NCBI RefSeq assembly: GCF_014641945.1 | Contig: NZ_BMIJ01000004.1 | Coordinates: 484,648-548,647 of the forward strand | DNA length: 64,000 nucleotides | Direction of reading: 5' to 3' | From: Marinobacterium zhoushanense | GTDB taxonomy: Bacteria; Pseudomonadota; Gammaproteobacteria; Pseudomonadales; Balneatricaceae | In this document: positions 27,147 through 36,511 of the stretch, piece after piece | Position numbering within the stretch: position 1 is the stretch's first letter | How the letters are laid out: each line of letters opens with the position of its first letter | Position numbers and translations under genes: made by a program | The notes under the pieces: generated by a model | Databases searched by the model: none | What the model saw: only the letters and a program-made list of their open reading frames with translations | What the model was told of the DNA's origin: nothing

Positions 27147-27162
27147 TGGCACAAAGATCGCT
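27147..27162 (+). promoter_or_regulatory. candidate sigma-54 promoter of the glucosylglycerate operon
   Basis: TGGCACAAAGATCGCT has a perfect TGGCAC -24 element and GC ten bases after GG. Transcription would begin about 80 bases before the first gene of the operon. The -12 side is weaker than in the nif promoters of the window. Confidence 0.5.
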
Positions 27163-27251
27163 TTATGACAGGCAGACCAAATAGAAAAGAGCGTCAGGAG
27201 ACCTGACCGGCATTCGCGCCCCTCAATCGCACCCGATGCCGGCTACCAGCC

Positions 27252-28106
27252 ATGACTTACTCGAACCCGCAACAGACGGCTCCACCGCTGCTGATCGTGA
27301 CCGATCTGGATGGAACCCTGCTTGACCATGACAGCTACAGTTTTGCCCCGGCGCGCCCCGCGCTCGAGCGTGCCTACGCTGCCGGCATCCCGGTGATTGC
27401 CAACACCAGTAAAACCCGCGCCGAGCTGATCGACCTGCGCGCCAGCCTCGGCAATAGCGACCCCTTCATCATCGAAAATGGCTCGGCGATCTGCATCCCC
27501 GAACAACAGATCCACCTGCGTCGCGACGACGATCGGATCGACGAGGGCTATATCGAGCTGCCGCTCGGCGTTGGTATAGACGAGATCCGTAGTCAGCTCA
27601 CAAGACTAAGCCGGGAGTACCGTTTCGAAAGCTTCGGCCAGTGGAGCCTGGAGCAGGTGATCACCCATACCGGGCTGTCGCCGGACGCCGCCCGACAGGC
27701 ACAGGAGCGTCGCTACAGCGAAGCACTGCTCTGGCTGGATAGCGATGCGCGCCAGCGGCAGTTCAGCCGAGAGCTGGCAACCCAGGGTCTGCACTGCCTT
27801 CAGGGTGGGCGTTTTCTCAGTGTGCTGGGGGCTGAAGCCGACAAAGGCCGGGCGCTGGAGCGGTTGAAGAATCTCTACCGCCCGTTGCTGGGCGAAACCC
27901 CATTGGTGATCGCCCTCGGCGACAGCGATAACGATGTGGCGATGCTGGAAGCAGCCGATATTGCCGTGGTGATCGCCAATCCACACCGACCCGCGCCCGT
28001 AGTGCACGCGAATGAAGTGATCTATAGCCAGGCCGCAGGCCCTGCGGGCTGGAACAACGTGATCCAGGTGTTACTGGATCGTTACCAGGCTGCCGAAAAA
28101 CGTTAA
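27252..28106 (+). CDS. HAD-IIB mannosyl/glucosyl-3-phosphoglycerate phosphatase
   Basis: A 284-residue HAD-superfamily phosphatase of subclass IIB. The nucleophile motif is DLDGTLL (D18 and D20), motif II is NTSKTR (about 51-56), and motif IV is GDSDNDVAMLEAAD. The sequence resembles MpgP/YedP-type mannosyl-3-phosphoglycerate phosphatases. Because a glucosyl-3-phosphoglycerate synthase follows it, the likely reaction is dephosphorylation of glucosyl-3-phosphoglycerate to glucosylglycerate, a compatible solute. It is first in a three-gene operon. Substrate choice between mannosyl and glucosyl forms is inferred from the neighbours. Confidence 0.87.
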   Translation: MTYSNPQQTAPPLLIVTDLDGTLLDHDSYSFAPARPALERAYAAGIPVIANTSKTRAELIDLRASLGNSDPFIIENGSAICIPEQQIHLRRDDDRIDEGYIELPLGVGIDEIRSQLTRLSREYRFESFGQWSLEQVITHTGLSPDAARQAQERRYSEALLWLDSDARQRQFSRELATQGLHCLQGGRFLSVLGAEADKGRALERLKNLYRPLLGETPLVIALGDSDNDVAMLEAADIAVVIANPHRPAPVVHANEVIYSQAAGPAGWNNVIQVLLDRYQAAEKR

Positions 28107-28200
28107 CGACTCTCTAATGTTTTACTCTAATGTTTTTCAGCCGCCTGTTAAGGAGCTCGTAGAGCTATCAAGCGCGCTTGCGCTAGCCTGACAGGAGAAT

Positions 28201-29427
28201 GTGATGGGCGATTTTTATCAAAATGGTGTCATTACCACCCTGCACAACCTGTGCGACCGTCCCCTCGACGAACTCGAAAATGAATTGGCGCAATATGGCC
28301 GCCGACGCCCCATGTCGTTGGTGCTGCCCTCGCTCTACTCCGAACTGGAGGGGCCAGCGCTCGGTCATATCATCGACGAGCTTGCGCAGGTGCCCTACCT
28401 CAATGAGATCGTCATCGGTCTGGATCGCGCCGACAAGCAGCAGTACCGCCAGGCGCTGAAGTTTTTCGACCGCCTGCCCCAGCACCACCGCGTGCTGTGG
28501 AACGACGGACCACGCCTGCGCGAGGTGGATAAGCTACTTAGCGAGCTAAACCTGGCACCACGCGAACCGGGTAAGGGGCGCAACGTCTGGTACTGCCTGG
28601 GCTATGTGCTGGCCACCGGGCGCGGCGAGTCGGTAGCGCTGCATGACTGCGACATTCTGACCTACGATCGCAGCCTGCTGGCCCGGCTGATCTACCCGGT
28701 CGCCAACCCGAACTTCAACTACGAGTTCTGCAAGGGCTACTACGCCCGCGTGGCCGGCAATCAGATCAATGGCCGCGTCAGCCGGTTGCTGGTGACGCCG
28801 CTGCTGCGCGCGCTGAAGAAGGTGCTCGGACCGATGGAGTACCTGGAGTTCATGGACTCCTTCCGCTACCCGCTGGCCGGCGAGTTCTCCTTCCGCCGCG
28901 ACGTAATCAACGATATCCGCATCCCCAGCGACTGGGGCCTGGAGGTGGGGATGCTGTCGGAGATGAATCGCAACTACTCCCACAACCGTATCTGTCAGGT
29001 GGATATCGCCAAGACCTACGACCACAAGCACCAGCCGATGTCGGCTGAGAATGCCGAGGCCGGGTTGTCCAAGATGTCGATCGATATCAGCAAATCGATG
29101 TTCCGCAAGCTGGCCACACAAGGGGTGGTGTTCAACACCGAGACCTTCCGCACCATCAAGGCGACCTACTTCCGCATTGCGCTGGACTTTGTCGAGACCT
29201 ACCGCAACGACGCCCTGATCAACGGTCTGGATTTCGATATCCACAAAGAGGAGCTGGCGGTGGAGATGTTCTCGCGCAACGTCATGCGTGCCGGCGAGGA
29301 TTTCCTCAGCAAGCCGATGGAGACCCCCTTCATCCCCAGCTGGAACCGGGTCATCAGCGCCGTTCCCGATATCTTCGAGCGTCTGGTGGAGGCGGTCGAC
29401 GCCGATACGGCGGAGTTCACATCATGA
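28201..29427 (+). CDS. glucosyl-3-phosphoglycerate synthase (GT81-like)
   Basis: A 408-residue GT-A glycosyltransferase. The segment [19 protein letters not shown] near 38 binds the nucleotide sugar and [11 protein letters not shown] near 145 contains the DxD metal site. It should transfer glucose from an NDP-glucose to 3-phosphoglycerate. AGGAGAATGTG precedes the ATG. The last codons overlap the phosphorylase start (ATGA), so the two are coupled. The 94-base gap before it contains a short direct repeat, CTCTAATGTTTT. The alternative mannosyl-donor activity is less likely given the GH13 phosphorylase next door. Confidence 0.87.
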   Translation: MMGDFYQNGVITTLHNLCDRPLDELENELAQYGRRRPMSLVLPSLYSELEGPALGHIIDELAQVPYLNEIVIGLDRADKQQYRQALKFFDRLPQHHRVLWNDGPRLREVDKLLSELNLAPREPGKGRNVWYCLGYVLATGRGESVALHDCDILTYDRSLLARLIYPVANPNFNYEFCKGYYARVAGNQINGRVSRLLVTPLLRALKKVLGPMEYLEFMDSFRYPLAGEFSFRRDVINDIRIPSDWGLEVGMLSEMNRNYSHNRICQVDIAKTYDHKHQPMSAENAEAGLSKMSIDISKSMFRKLATQGVVFNTETFRTIKATYFRIALDFVETYRNDALINGLDFDIHKEELAVEMFSRNVMRAGEDFLSKPMETPFIPSWNRVISAVPDIFERLVEAVDADTAEFTS

Positions 29428-31166
29428 GTCAGGGCGATCTCGATCTGCTGCGCAAACGGGTTGTCAGCCATCTGAACCGCATCTACGGCGGTGCCGACAA
29501 CGGTACCCTGGCGGATCAACTGATCGAGAAAATGGCGCTCGACGCCAGTTGTCGGACGCCGGAGCCCCACGCCAACCTCTGGGACCAGGAGGATATCCTG
29601 CTGATCACCTACGGTGACAGCCTGCTCTGCCCGGATGAGAAACCGCTGCAGACCCTGCGCAGTTTCCTGCACCAGCACCTGCACGACTGCGTCAGCGCGG
29701 TGCATATCCTGCCCTTCTTTCCCTGGAGCTCCGACGACGGCTTCTCGGTGATCAACTATGTCGAGGTCAACGAAGCGCTCGGCGACTGGCAGGATGTGGA
29801 GGCGATCGCCGGCGAGTTCGATCTGATGGCGGATCTGGTGATCAACCACTGCTCCAGCCGCAGTCTCTGGTTCGAGAACTTCAAGGCCGGGCGTGATCCG
29901 GGGCAGAACTATTTCCGTCTTGCCTCGCCCGACGACGATCTGAGCATGGTGGTGCGCCCCCGCACCTCGCCGCTGCTGAAGGAGGTGGAAACCCTAAATG
30001 GCACCCGCTATGTCTGGTGCACCTTCAGCCACGACCAGATCGATCTGGATTTCTCCAACCCGACGGTGCTGCTGGAGTTCGTCGGCATCCTGCGCCAATA
30101 CCTGGACCACGGCGTGCGTATCTTCCGCCTGGATGCGGTCGCCTTCCTGTGGAAGGAGCTGGGCACCAATTGCATCAACCTGCCGCAGACCCATGAGATC
30201 ATCCGCCTGCTGCGCCTGCTGGTGGAGCACGCGACACCCGGTGCGGTGATCATCACCGAGACCAATATCCCCAAGCAGGAGAACCTCTCCTACTTCGGCA
30301 ACGCCAACGAAGCGCACACGGTCTACAACTTTCCGCTGCCGCCGCTGCTGGTCAACACCCTGATCACCGGCGAGTGCGGCGCGCTGCGCGACTGGCTGAT
30401 GAGCATGCCGCCCACCCAGCAGGGCACCTGCTATCTGAACTTCATCGCCTCCCACGACGGCATCGGCCTGCGCCCCGCCGAGGGTTACCTGAGCGAGCAC
30501 GAGGTAAACCAGCTGGTACGCACGCTGGAGGGGTTCGGCGCCCGTGTCTCCTGGCGTACCCTGGCCACCGGACAGGCCCGCCCCTACGAGATCAATATCG
30601 CCCTGTTCGAAGCGATGCGCGGCACCCAGAGCGGTGAGGATGAGTGGCAGATCGAGCGTTTCATCTGTGCCCATACGGTGATGCTGGCGATGGAGGGAAT
30701 GCCCGCATTCTATATCCACAGCTTCCTCGCCACCCCCAACGACGAGCGCAGGGTGGAGCTGTCCAATCACAATCGCGCCATCAACCGCCACCAGTGGGAC
30801 CGTCAGCAGCTTGAGGAGCGGCTGAACGACCCCGCAACCGACCAGGCCAGGGTGCTGGGCCGCCTGAAGAAGCTGATCGACCTGCGCGTCAGACAGAAGG
30901 CGTTCCATCCCAACGCCGTGCAGTACACCCTGCAGCTGGGTGACCATATACTGGCACTCTGGCGCCAGAGCCTGGATCGAAGCCAGCACATTTTCGCCAT
31001 CACCAATGTCACCAACTGTCCCCGCCAGGTCGATCTCGGCGAAGTGAACCTGCCCAGCGCGGACAAGTGGGTCGATCTGATCAGCGGCATGGAGTTCACC
31101 GACCGTTACACGACACTGACGCTCCAACCCTACCAGAGCATGTGGCTGTGCAATAATGAGCAGTGA
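29424..31166 (+). CDS. GH13 glucosylglycerate/sucrose phosphorylase
   Basis: A 580-residue GH13 enzyme of the sucrose-phosphorylase subfamily. The nucleophile Asp is in [14 protein letters not shown] (D237) and the acid/base Glu in VIITETNIP (E279), with [12 protein letters not shown] earlier. In operons with a glucosyl-3-phosphoglycerate synthase the enzyme is usually a glucosylglycerate phosphorylase, releasing glucose-1-phosphate and glycerate. Synthesis and recycling of the solute are thus in one transcript. A sucrose or glucosylglycerol specificity cannot be excluded without the acceptor-loop comparison. Confidence 0.88.
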   Translation: MSQGDLDLLRKRVVSHLNRIYGGADNGTLADQLIEKMALDASCRTPEPHANLWDQEDILLITYGDSLLCPDEKPLQTLRSFLHQHLHDCVSAVHILPFFPWSSDDGFSVINYVEVNEALGDWQDVEAIAGEFDLMADLVINHCSSRSLWFENFKAGRDPGQNYFRLASPDDDLSMVVRPRTSPLLKEVETLNGTRYVWCTFSHDQIDLDFSNPTVLLEFVGILRQYLDHGVRIFRLDAVAFLWKELGTNCINLPQTHEIIRLLRLLVEHATPGAVIITETNIPKQENLSYFGNANEAHTVYNFPLPPLLVNTLITGECGALRDWLMSMPPTQQGTCYLNFIASHDGIGLRPAEGYLSEHEVNQLVRTLEGFGARVSWRTLATGQARPYEINIALFEAMRGTQSGEDEWQIERFICAHTVMLAMEGMPAFYIHSFLATPNDERRVELSNHNRAINRHQWDRQQLEERLNDPATDQARVLGRLKKLIDLRVRQKAFHPNAVQYTLQLGDHILALWRQSLDRSQHIFAITNVTNCPRQVDLGEVNLPSADKWVDLISGMEFTDRYTTLTLQPYQSMWLCNNEQ

Positions 31167-31199
31167 AGCAGGCATCAGGGGTCAAGGAGGGTCAGACCG

Positions 31200-31898
31200 A
31201 TGCGCCGTCGATCAACTCGTTTCAGCAGTGCCAGACCGGTGTACACCTGGTTCCGGTTGCTCTTTGGCATCACGGCCTCACTGCCCCTGCTTGCGCTGAC
31301 GACAAACAGCTACGGTGACGAGGGCTGGCGCCACTGGAAGACTGAGAACCAGGTCAGCATTCATTACCGAACAGAGGCAAGCTCGGGCCTTACCGAGGTG
31401 AGAGCGGATACCTCGGTGCGCTGCACCCTCTCCGCGTTTATCAACCTGCTGCGCGATACCGAAAACGCCGACAAGTGGCTCGACAGGGTGAAGTCGGTCG
31501 AAGAGCTTGAGCGCTATTCGGCAACCGAGAACCTGGTAGAGATCCGTTTCAAAGGCTTTCATATGGTCGCAGAGCGCTGGGTACAGACCAGATCCAGCAT
31601 AACCCAGGATGAGAACCTGCAACTGAGCCTGAGTATCCACAATCAATACCAGGCGGCGCGGGAGGCACCCGGAATACAGGTCAGGCGACTGGAGGCGCTA
31701 TGGACGTTGACCCCGTCGCAGGATGGACAGGTCCATATCCGCTATCAGGGCATCATCGATCCGGACGGTTCCATACCCAACTGGATGGCGCGCAACCTGA
31801 ATCTGGAGTCCGCCTACAGAACCTTTGTGAACCTGAGGAAACGGATTCAGTTACCAGGCTATCAGCAGCCCAAGCTCCCCTTCATTACCGAACCCTAA
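31200..31898 (+). CDS. START-domain lipid-binding-like secreted protein
   Basis: A 232-residue protein with an Arg-rich N-terminus and a hydrophobic signal segment (about 18-33), followed by a START-like domain (about 45-220: VSIHYRTEASSGLTEVRADT, ENADKWLDRVKSVEELER, GIIDPDGSIPNWMARNLNLES). START domains form a cavity for lipids or hydrophobic ligands. AGGAGGG precedes the ATG. It probably sits in the periplasm. It is 33 bases after the phosphorylase and overlaps the convergent aidB end by four bases. Confidence 0.82.
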   Translation: MRRRSTRFSSARPVYTWFRLLFGITASLPLLALTTNSYGDEGWRHWKTENQVSIHYRTEASSGLTEVRADTSVRCTLSAFINLLRDTENADKWLDRVKSVEELERYSATENLVEIRFKGFHMVAERWVQTRSSITQDENLQLSLSIHNQYQAAREAPGIQVRRLEALWTLTPSQDGQVHIRYQGIIDPDGSIPNWMARNLNLESAYRTFVNLRKRIQLPGYQQPKLPFITEP

Positions 31899-33553
31899 CC
31901 TGCCACCTTCGGCTGCGCCCGCGCGATCAGCGCCGAGCAGTCGATGTTCGCCGGCAAGGTGCCGTACATCTGTCCATCCGAGCACAGCCGAGCGCTGATA
32001 AACGCCTCGGCGATCATCGACTCGCCGTGCCTCAACAGCGTTGCTCCCTGCCAGGCCAGCGCCAGTGACTCGATCAGCTGACGTGCCAGATACTGCTGCT
32101 GATCGCTCACTCGCAGCTGCGCCACCAATCGGCGCAGATAGCGGTCGAAGCGCTCGTCCAGCCCCTCGGCGCCATAGAGCTCGCCTAGAAAAGCGTCGAA
32201 CAGCCGGGTCTCCCGCTGCATCACCCGCAGTATATCCAGACACTGGAGATTGCCCGATCCCTCCCAGATCGCGTTGACCGGCGCATCCCGATACAATCGC
32301 GCCAGCGGGTTGTCATTGATGAACCCCACCCCGCCAACACACTCCATGCACTCGTAACTGTGCTGGGGCACCCGCTTGCAGGTCCAGTATTTGCCGATTG
32401 CCGTGCCCAGACGCACGACTGCGTCCTCCAGGGGATCGCCGCGGTTATCCAGCGCATGTGCCGTACGTAGCGCGATTGCCAAACCCGCCTCTGCCTCCAG
32501 CGCCAGGTCGGCCAGTACATTCTGCATCAACGGCTGGCGGTGAAGTGGCTGGCCAAACGCCTCGCGTCCGCCGGTGTGATGGATCGCCAGCATCGCGCCC
32601 TGGCAGAGATTGGCGGCCGCCGCCAACATGCAGTCGAAACGGCACAGTGCGACCATCTGCAGGATCGTGTTGATACCCCGTCCCTCCTCGCCGACCCGCC
32701 AGGCAAAGGCACGGTGAAACTCCACTTCCGACGAGGCGTTGGAGAGGTTACCGAGCTTGTCCTTCAAGCGCTGGATCTCAATCGCGTTTTTGCCCCCGTC
32801 GGGGCGCCAGCGCGGCGCAAGGAAGCAGCTCATGCCGTTGTCGGTATACGCCAGTACCAGAAAGGCATCGGACATGGGTGCTGAGCAGAACCATTTATGC
32901 CCGACCAGTTCGAAGCTTGGCACTCTGGCATTCGTGCCGGATGGATAGGCGCGAGTGGTATTCGCACGCACATCGGATCCGCCCTGTCTCTCGGTCATCG
33001 CCATGCCGATGGTGAGGGAGTCCTTGTCATAGAAAGGCAGATTGCGCCCATCGTAAGGTGCGGCCGTTATGCGCGGCTCCCAGTACTGGGCCAACGTGGG
33101 CTCGCAACGCAGTGCCGAAACCGAGGCGCAACTCATGGTTAACGGGCAGCAGCTCCCGGCATCCGCCTGGTTGTGCAGATAGAACAGCGCCGCCCGTACC
33201 AGTCGGCTCCCCGAACGGCGCTCCCGCCAGGGCAATGACACCAGCCCGGCATCGACAGCCTCGGCCATTAACCGGTGATAGGCCGGGTGATAACGCACCA
33301 GGTCGATGCGCTCGCCGGAGCCGTCATGGGACAGGAGCTCGGGCAGAAAACGGTTGGCCTCGAAGCCCGCCCGCATCAACTCGCCACCCACCAGCTCACC
33401 ATAGGCGTGAAGACGCTCTCGCGCCCAAGCACCGCCGAACTGGCTGACCCAGTATTGCAGCAGTGTGTCGGCCGCCCAAGCATTGTAATCAGCAAGCGGT
33501 GGGGGTTGATTAACACCTGGTTGGTTTAGCAGGTGTTCGTCTGACATGGCCAT
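31895..33553 (-). CDS. aidB: AidB-like acyl-CoA dehydrogenase family protein
   Basis: A 552-residue flavoprotein with acyl-CoA dehydrogenase fold. The segments AMTERQGGSDVRANTT (about 185-200), KDKLGNLSNASSEVEF and IWEGSGNLQCLDILRVMQRE are typical of AidB, the adaptive-response protein that binds DNA and protects against alkylation in Escherichia coli. Length fits AidB better than ordinary acyl-CoA dehydrogenases. No ada gene is nearby. The ribosome site is weak, and a second ATG two codons on is possible. Confidence 0.88.
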   Translation of the reverse strand: MAMSDEHLLNQPGVNQPPPLADYNAWAADTLLQYWVSQFGGAWARERLHAYGELVGGELMRAGFEANRFLPELLSHDGSGERIDLVRYHPAYHRLMAEAVDAGLVSLPWRERRSGSRLVRAALFYLHNQADAGSCCPLTMSCASVSALRCEPTLAQYWEPRITAAPYDGRNLPFYDKDSLTIGMAMTERQGGSDVRANTTRAYPSGTNARVPSFELVGHKWFCSAPMSDAFLVLAYTDNGMSCFLAPRWRPDGGKNAIEIQRLKDKLGNLSNASSEVEFHRAFAWRVGEEGRGINTILQMVALCRFDCMLAAAANLCQGAMLAIHHTGGREAFGQPLHRQPLMQNVLADLALEAEAGLAIALRTAHALDNRGDPLEDAVVRLGTAIGKYWTCKRVPQHSYECMECVGGVGFINDNPLARLYRDAPVNAIWEGSGNLQCLDILRVMQRETRLFDAFLGELYGAEGLDERFDRYLRRLVAQLRVSDQQQYLARQLIESLALAWQGATLLRHGESMIAEAFISARLCSDGQMYGTLPANIDCSALIARAQPKVAG

Positions 33554-33656
33554 ACCAATGGGCTGAATGGGATCGGTTAATTGGGGTCTGCTAATAGGGT
33601 CAGTATAGTTAGATCAACCGGTTTCCCTCCTCCTCGAAACTCATCCGAAATTTTTT

Positions 33657-33684
33657 TGAACCGTTTTGAAACTGCTTTCGACAT
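33657..33684 (+). promoter_or_regulatory. ECF-type promoter before the CARDB gene
   Basis: TGAACC, 16 bases, then CGACAT matches the general shape of group-IV sigma promoters (AAC in -35, CGA/CGT in -10). The identical 11-base TTTGAACCGTT and the same 16-base spacing to CGAC occur before the convergent gene at 41.5 kb. Start of transcription would be about 33 bases before the CARDB ATG. Confidence 0.6.
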
Positions 33685-33727
33685 AGGTCACAGCAACACC
33701 CAATTATGTGAACCAGGAGACCAGACC

Positions 33728-34312
33728 ATGAAAGCACGTATGATCAAAAACCTTATCGCCACCGCCACTCTGTCCATGATCGCCTGCGGTACTTTTGCTG
33801 CCGCGCCGAACAATTCAGGGCCCGCCCCAAAATGCCCGTTTGGCCAGATCGCCGTGAAGAAGAACGATCTCTGGGTCTGCGAGCCGCTGAAAATCAAGGC
33901 CCCCACTAAAGGGCTGGAAGCGGTTCCCACCGCCGGCAAGCAGTACCAGGCCGCTGAGCAAACCAAGCCGGCGCGGGCCAAGCCCGACCTCACGGTTGCC
34001 GACGGCAGCGATACCGTCGGCCGCGCGCTACCCAACTCAACGCCGAACTGGGAAAAAAAGATCTACGTGCATATCAAGAATATCGGCAGCTCCGCCTCCC
34101 AAGGCGGCTATGTCGAGGTCAAACTGAGTAACGGCGCAATCGGCAAGGGCAGTATGCCCACCATCAATCCCAACCAGACCCGCCTGGTGTTTGTCGAGTT
34201 CCGCGCACCGCTGCCGGAGGGCCGACTGGTGGCCAATATCAAGGCCGACAGCACCAATCAGATCGCCGAAAGCAACGAGAGCAACAACACCAAAACCGCG
34301 GTATTCCAGTAA
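33728..34312 (+). CDS. secreted CARDB-domain protein
   Basis: A 194-residue protein with a signal peptide (cleavage near residue 25, GTFAA), a short Cys-containing segment (CPFGQIAVKKNDLWVCEPL) and a C-terminal CARDB beta-sandwich (about 80-190) ending in IAESNESNNTKTAVF, the CARDB hallmark. CARDB domains mediate adhesion or surface display. AGGAG eight bases before the ATG decides the start. It is the first gene behind the ECF-type promoter, followed by a hairpin terminator that may allow read-through into the next gene. Confidence 0.82.
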   Translation: MKARMIKNLIATATLSMIACGTFAAAPNNSGPAPKCPFGQIAVKKNDLWVCEPLKIKAPTKGLEAVPTAGKQYQAAEQTKPARAKPDLTVADGSDTVGRALPNSTPNWEKKIYVHIKNIGSSASQGGYVEVKLSNGAIGKGSMPTINPNQTRLVFVEFRAPLPEGRLVANIKADSTNQIAESNESNNTKTAVFQ

Positions 34313-34344
34313 CGGCTATTATTGTTTGACTGCGGATCGGTTAC

Positions 34345-34378
34345 GGGGGGAGTCATCGCGACTCTCCCCGCATTTTCT
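34345..34378 (+). terminator. terminator after the CARDB gene
   Basis: A 10-bp stem with one mismatch (GGGGGGAGTC / GACTCTCCCC), ATCGC loop, followed by CATTTTCT. It probably separates the abundant CARDB transcript from the downstream genes. Confidence 0.65.
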
Positions 34379-34482
34379 ATTATCCGATGAGTGCTGCTGA
34401 TCAGAATTCATTTACCAACCCGCACAAACACTGGCATTATTTTTCGGGCACATTAACCCTCATAACACTTCAGGGCAGGAAG

Positions 34483-36501
34483 ATGCTGGTTAAATCAGGA
34501 AGGCTGTTAACCTCATGTGGATTATTGCTGTGCAGTCTCCAAGGCCACGCTGCCGAGACTATTCAATTGGCTTTTCAGCAACCCTTGCAGGATAAAGCGC
34601 TGGAGAGCATCGCCGTCGAGATCGGCGGTTACGACGTGACCCCTTTTATCGAGCGCACCGACGATGGCGTGATCGTGTCGCTGGACTCCGGACTGGAGGC
34701 CGGCACCTATCAAGCCTATGTGCTGGCGTTTTACTCCGACGGCGAGATCCAGACACTGAGCGAGTCCCAGGTTACCATCGCCGCGTCCGGCAGCAGCACG
34801 CAATGGAACCTCAACTCAACGCTATCCACCCAGGTGCGCGTTGCGGAGGATGACACTACCGATTACCGCAGTGTCGACCACCGACAGAGCAACGGTGCGC
34901 TGAGCGCGGATAGCGATCACCGTGACGGCAATATTCATACTTCTGCGCGGCTGCAGGCCGTATACGACAACCTGCACCAGGGACACTATCCCGACAGCGA
35001 ATGGCAACTGCCCGAATACCAGGCGGGTATCGCTCATGAGAGCGATGCAGGCACTGCCGGCGTTCAAGTCGGCAACTATGCCCATCCCAATGAGGACCTG
35101 CTGTTTTCCGGCTATCAGCGCCGCGGAGTCAACCTCTTCGCCAACAACCCTGAGCAGACCCTGAAGGCTTCGCTGTTCGGCACCGCCAGTGAAACCACCA
35201 ACAGCGTCGAGCAGGATCTGTTCTGGCCCGAAAAGCAGAACAACCAGACGCTTGGCGGCACACTCGCCGTCAGCCCCCTGACAGATAATCCCGAACGCCT
35301 GACCCTGGGCGCCAGTTATGTCGACGGCAAGGGCACCTCGACCGGCAGCGGTTTTACCGTGCTCGATGATGAGAGTATCTACGGCGGGCACAGCTGGGGC
35401 TTTACGCTGGACTCGATCTGGCTCAACCGATCGCTCTGGCTGCACTGGCAAAAAGCGCAATCCAGTTTCGACAGCGACGGTCTGGATTACGGCGACGGCG
35501 CCCTCGATGACGATGCCGACAAGTGGCTGGTTCAGCTGAACTCCGGCCCCGATCTCCCCGCGTTCGGCGTCGACCAGTGGCAATTAAGTGCCCAGCGCCA
35601 GCGGGTTGGCGAATACTTTTACAGCATCGCCAATCTGGGCCTGCCCGGCGATCTGGACACCCGGCAACTGGCACTCTATGCCAACAAAGGGGGCCTCAGC
35701 CTGAATACCGAGGGCCAGCACCAGCAGAACAATATCGAGGACCGCGCCGATCGCGCCACGCTGACCGTGCGTTACTTTGGCCTGGACCTTAACTACACCC
35801 CCGGCGTCGATCTGCAGTCCGGCCCATGGCGCTATATCGGCTCCCCCAGCTATACCACGTATTACCATGTCACCCGCAACAGCCAACCACGCAGCGATGT
35901 TCTACTCAGCGGTCTGGATGTCGACAACACTCAGCGGGAGTACTCGGTCGGCGCCAGCTTCAGCCACGAACGCTGGAGCTGGGGGCTGAACTACGCGTTG
36001 GTGAAAACGGACGATCGCAGCGACCCGGTGGAGCAGAACGGCTTCGAGATCTACACGCCGGTGGGCGATACCGAAAACCACCTGACCAGCCTGCAACTGA
36101 GCTGGTTCCCGAACGAACGCCTGACACTCTCCCCCACTCTGCAGTGGAACCAGTACAAGGAGCTGGAGAACGACAACGCATACAAAACCCTCAACGCCGG
36201 CATCGACGGCCAGTACGCATTTATTCCCAATAAGTTGCTGATGCACGTGAACTATTTTTACGGCCATTACGACAACCGCTATGGAGACCCTGACTCCCTG
36301 GATACCCAGCAGGACAACCATACCGGCAATCTGCAGCTGACCTGGAAAGCGGTTGAAGCCAAGCGGCTAAAACCCGGTATGGACTGGTTCCTGAAAGGAA
36401 ACTACGGCAGACAGGATGACACTATCGATGCAAACGATTACGAAAGTTGGCAGGTCCGACTGGGCTTCAGTGTCTATTGGGCCGGCTACAACGAGGGTTA
36501 A
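34483..36501 (+). CDS. large outer-membrane beta-barrel-like protein, unknown
   Basis: A 672-residue exported protein with a signal peptide (LLTSCGLLLCSLQGHA, cleavage near 23), an N-terminal beta-sandwich-like domain (about 25-110, DVTPFIERTDDGVIVSLDSG) and a long region of alternating amphipathic strands. It ends in a segment compatible with outer-membrane insertion (WQVRLGFSVYWAGYNEG), although the last residue is not aromatic. No named family is recognised. AGGA lies close to the ATG; an in-frame start 32 codons earlier lacks a ribosome site. It is followed after ten bases by a second secreted protein, so the two are probably co-made. Confidence 0.72.
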   Translation: MLVKSGRLLTSCGLLLCSLQGHAAETIQLAFQQPLQDKALESIAVEIGGYDVTPFIERTDDGVIVSLDSGLEAGTYQAYVLAFYSDGEIQTLSESQVTIAASGSSTQWNLNSTLSTQVRVAEDDTTDYRSVDHRQSNGALSADSDHRDGNIHTSARLQAVYDNLHQGHYPDSEWQLPEYQAGIAHESDAGTAGVQVGNYAHPNEDLLFSGYQRRGVNLFANNPEQTLKASLFGTASETTNSVEQDLFWPEKQNNQTLGGTLAVSPLTDNPERLTLGASYVDGKGTSTGSGFTVLDDESIYGGHSWGFTLDSIWLNRSLWLHWQKAQSSFDSDGLDYGDGALDDDADKWLVQLNSGPDLPAFGVDQWQLSAQRQRVGEYFYSIANLGLPGDLDTRQLALYANKGGLSLNTEGQHQQNNIEDRADRATLTVRYFGLDLNYTPGVDLQSGPWRYIGSPSYTTYYHVTRNSQPRSDVLLSGLDVDNTQREYSVGASFSHERWSWGLNYALVKTDDRSDPVEQNGFEIYTPVGDTENHLTSLQLSWFPNERLTLSPTLQWNQYKELENDNAYKTLNAGIDGQYAFIPNKLLMHVNYFYGHYDNRYGDPDSLDTQQDNHTGNLQLTWKAVEAKRLKPGMDWFLKGNYGRQDDTIDANDYESWQVRLGFSVYWAGYNEG

Positions 36502-36511
36502 AAGAACTGCT

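Noticed and set aside
34421..34440. TGGCATTATTTTTCGGG as another sigma-54 promoter
   Set aside because: The GC doublet is not ten bases after GG, and the gene behind it lies in the ECF locus.
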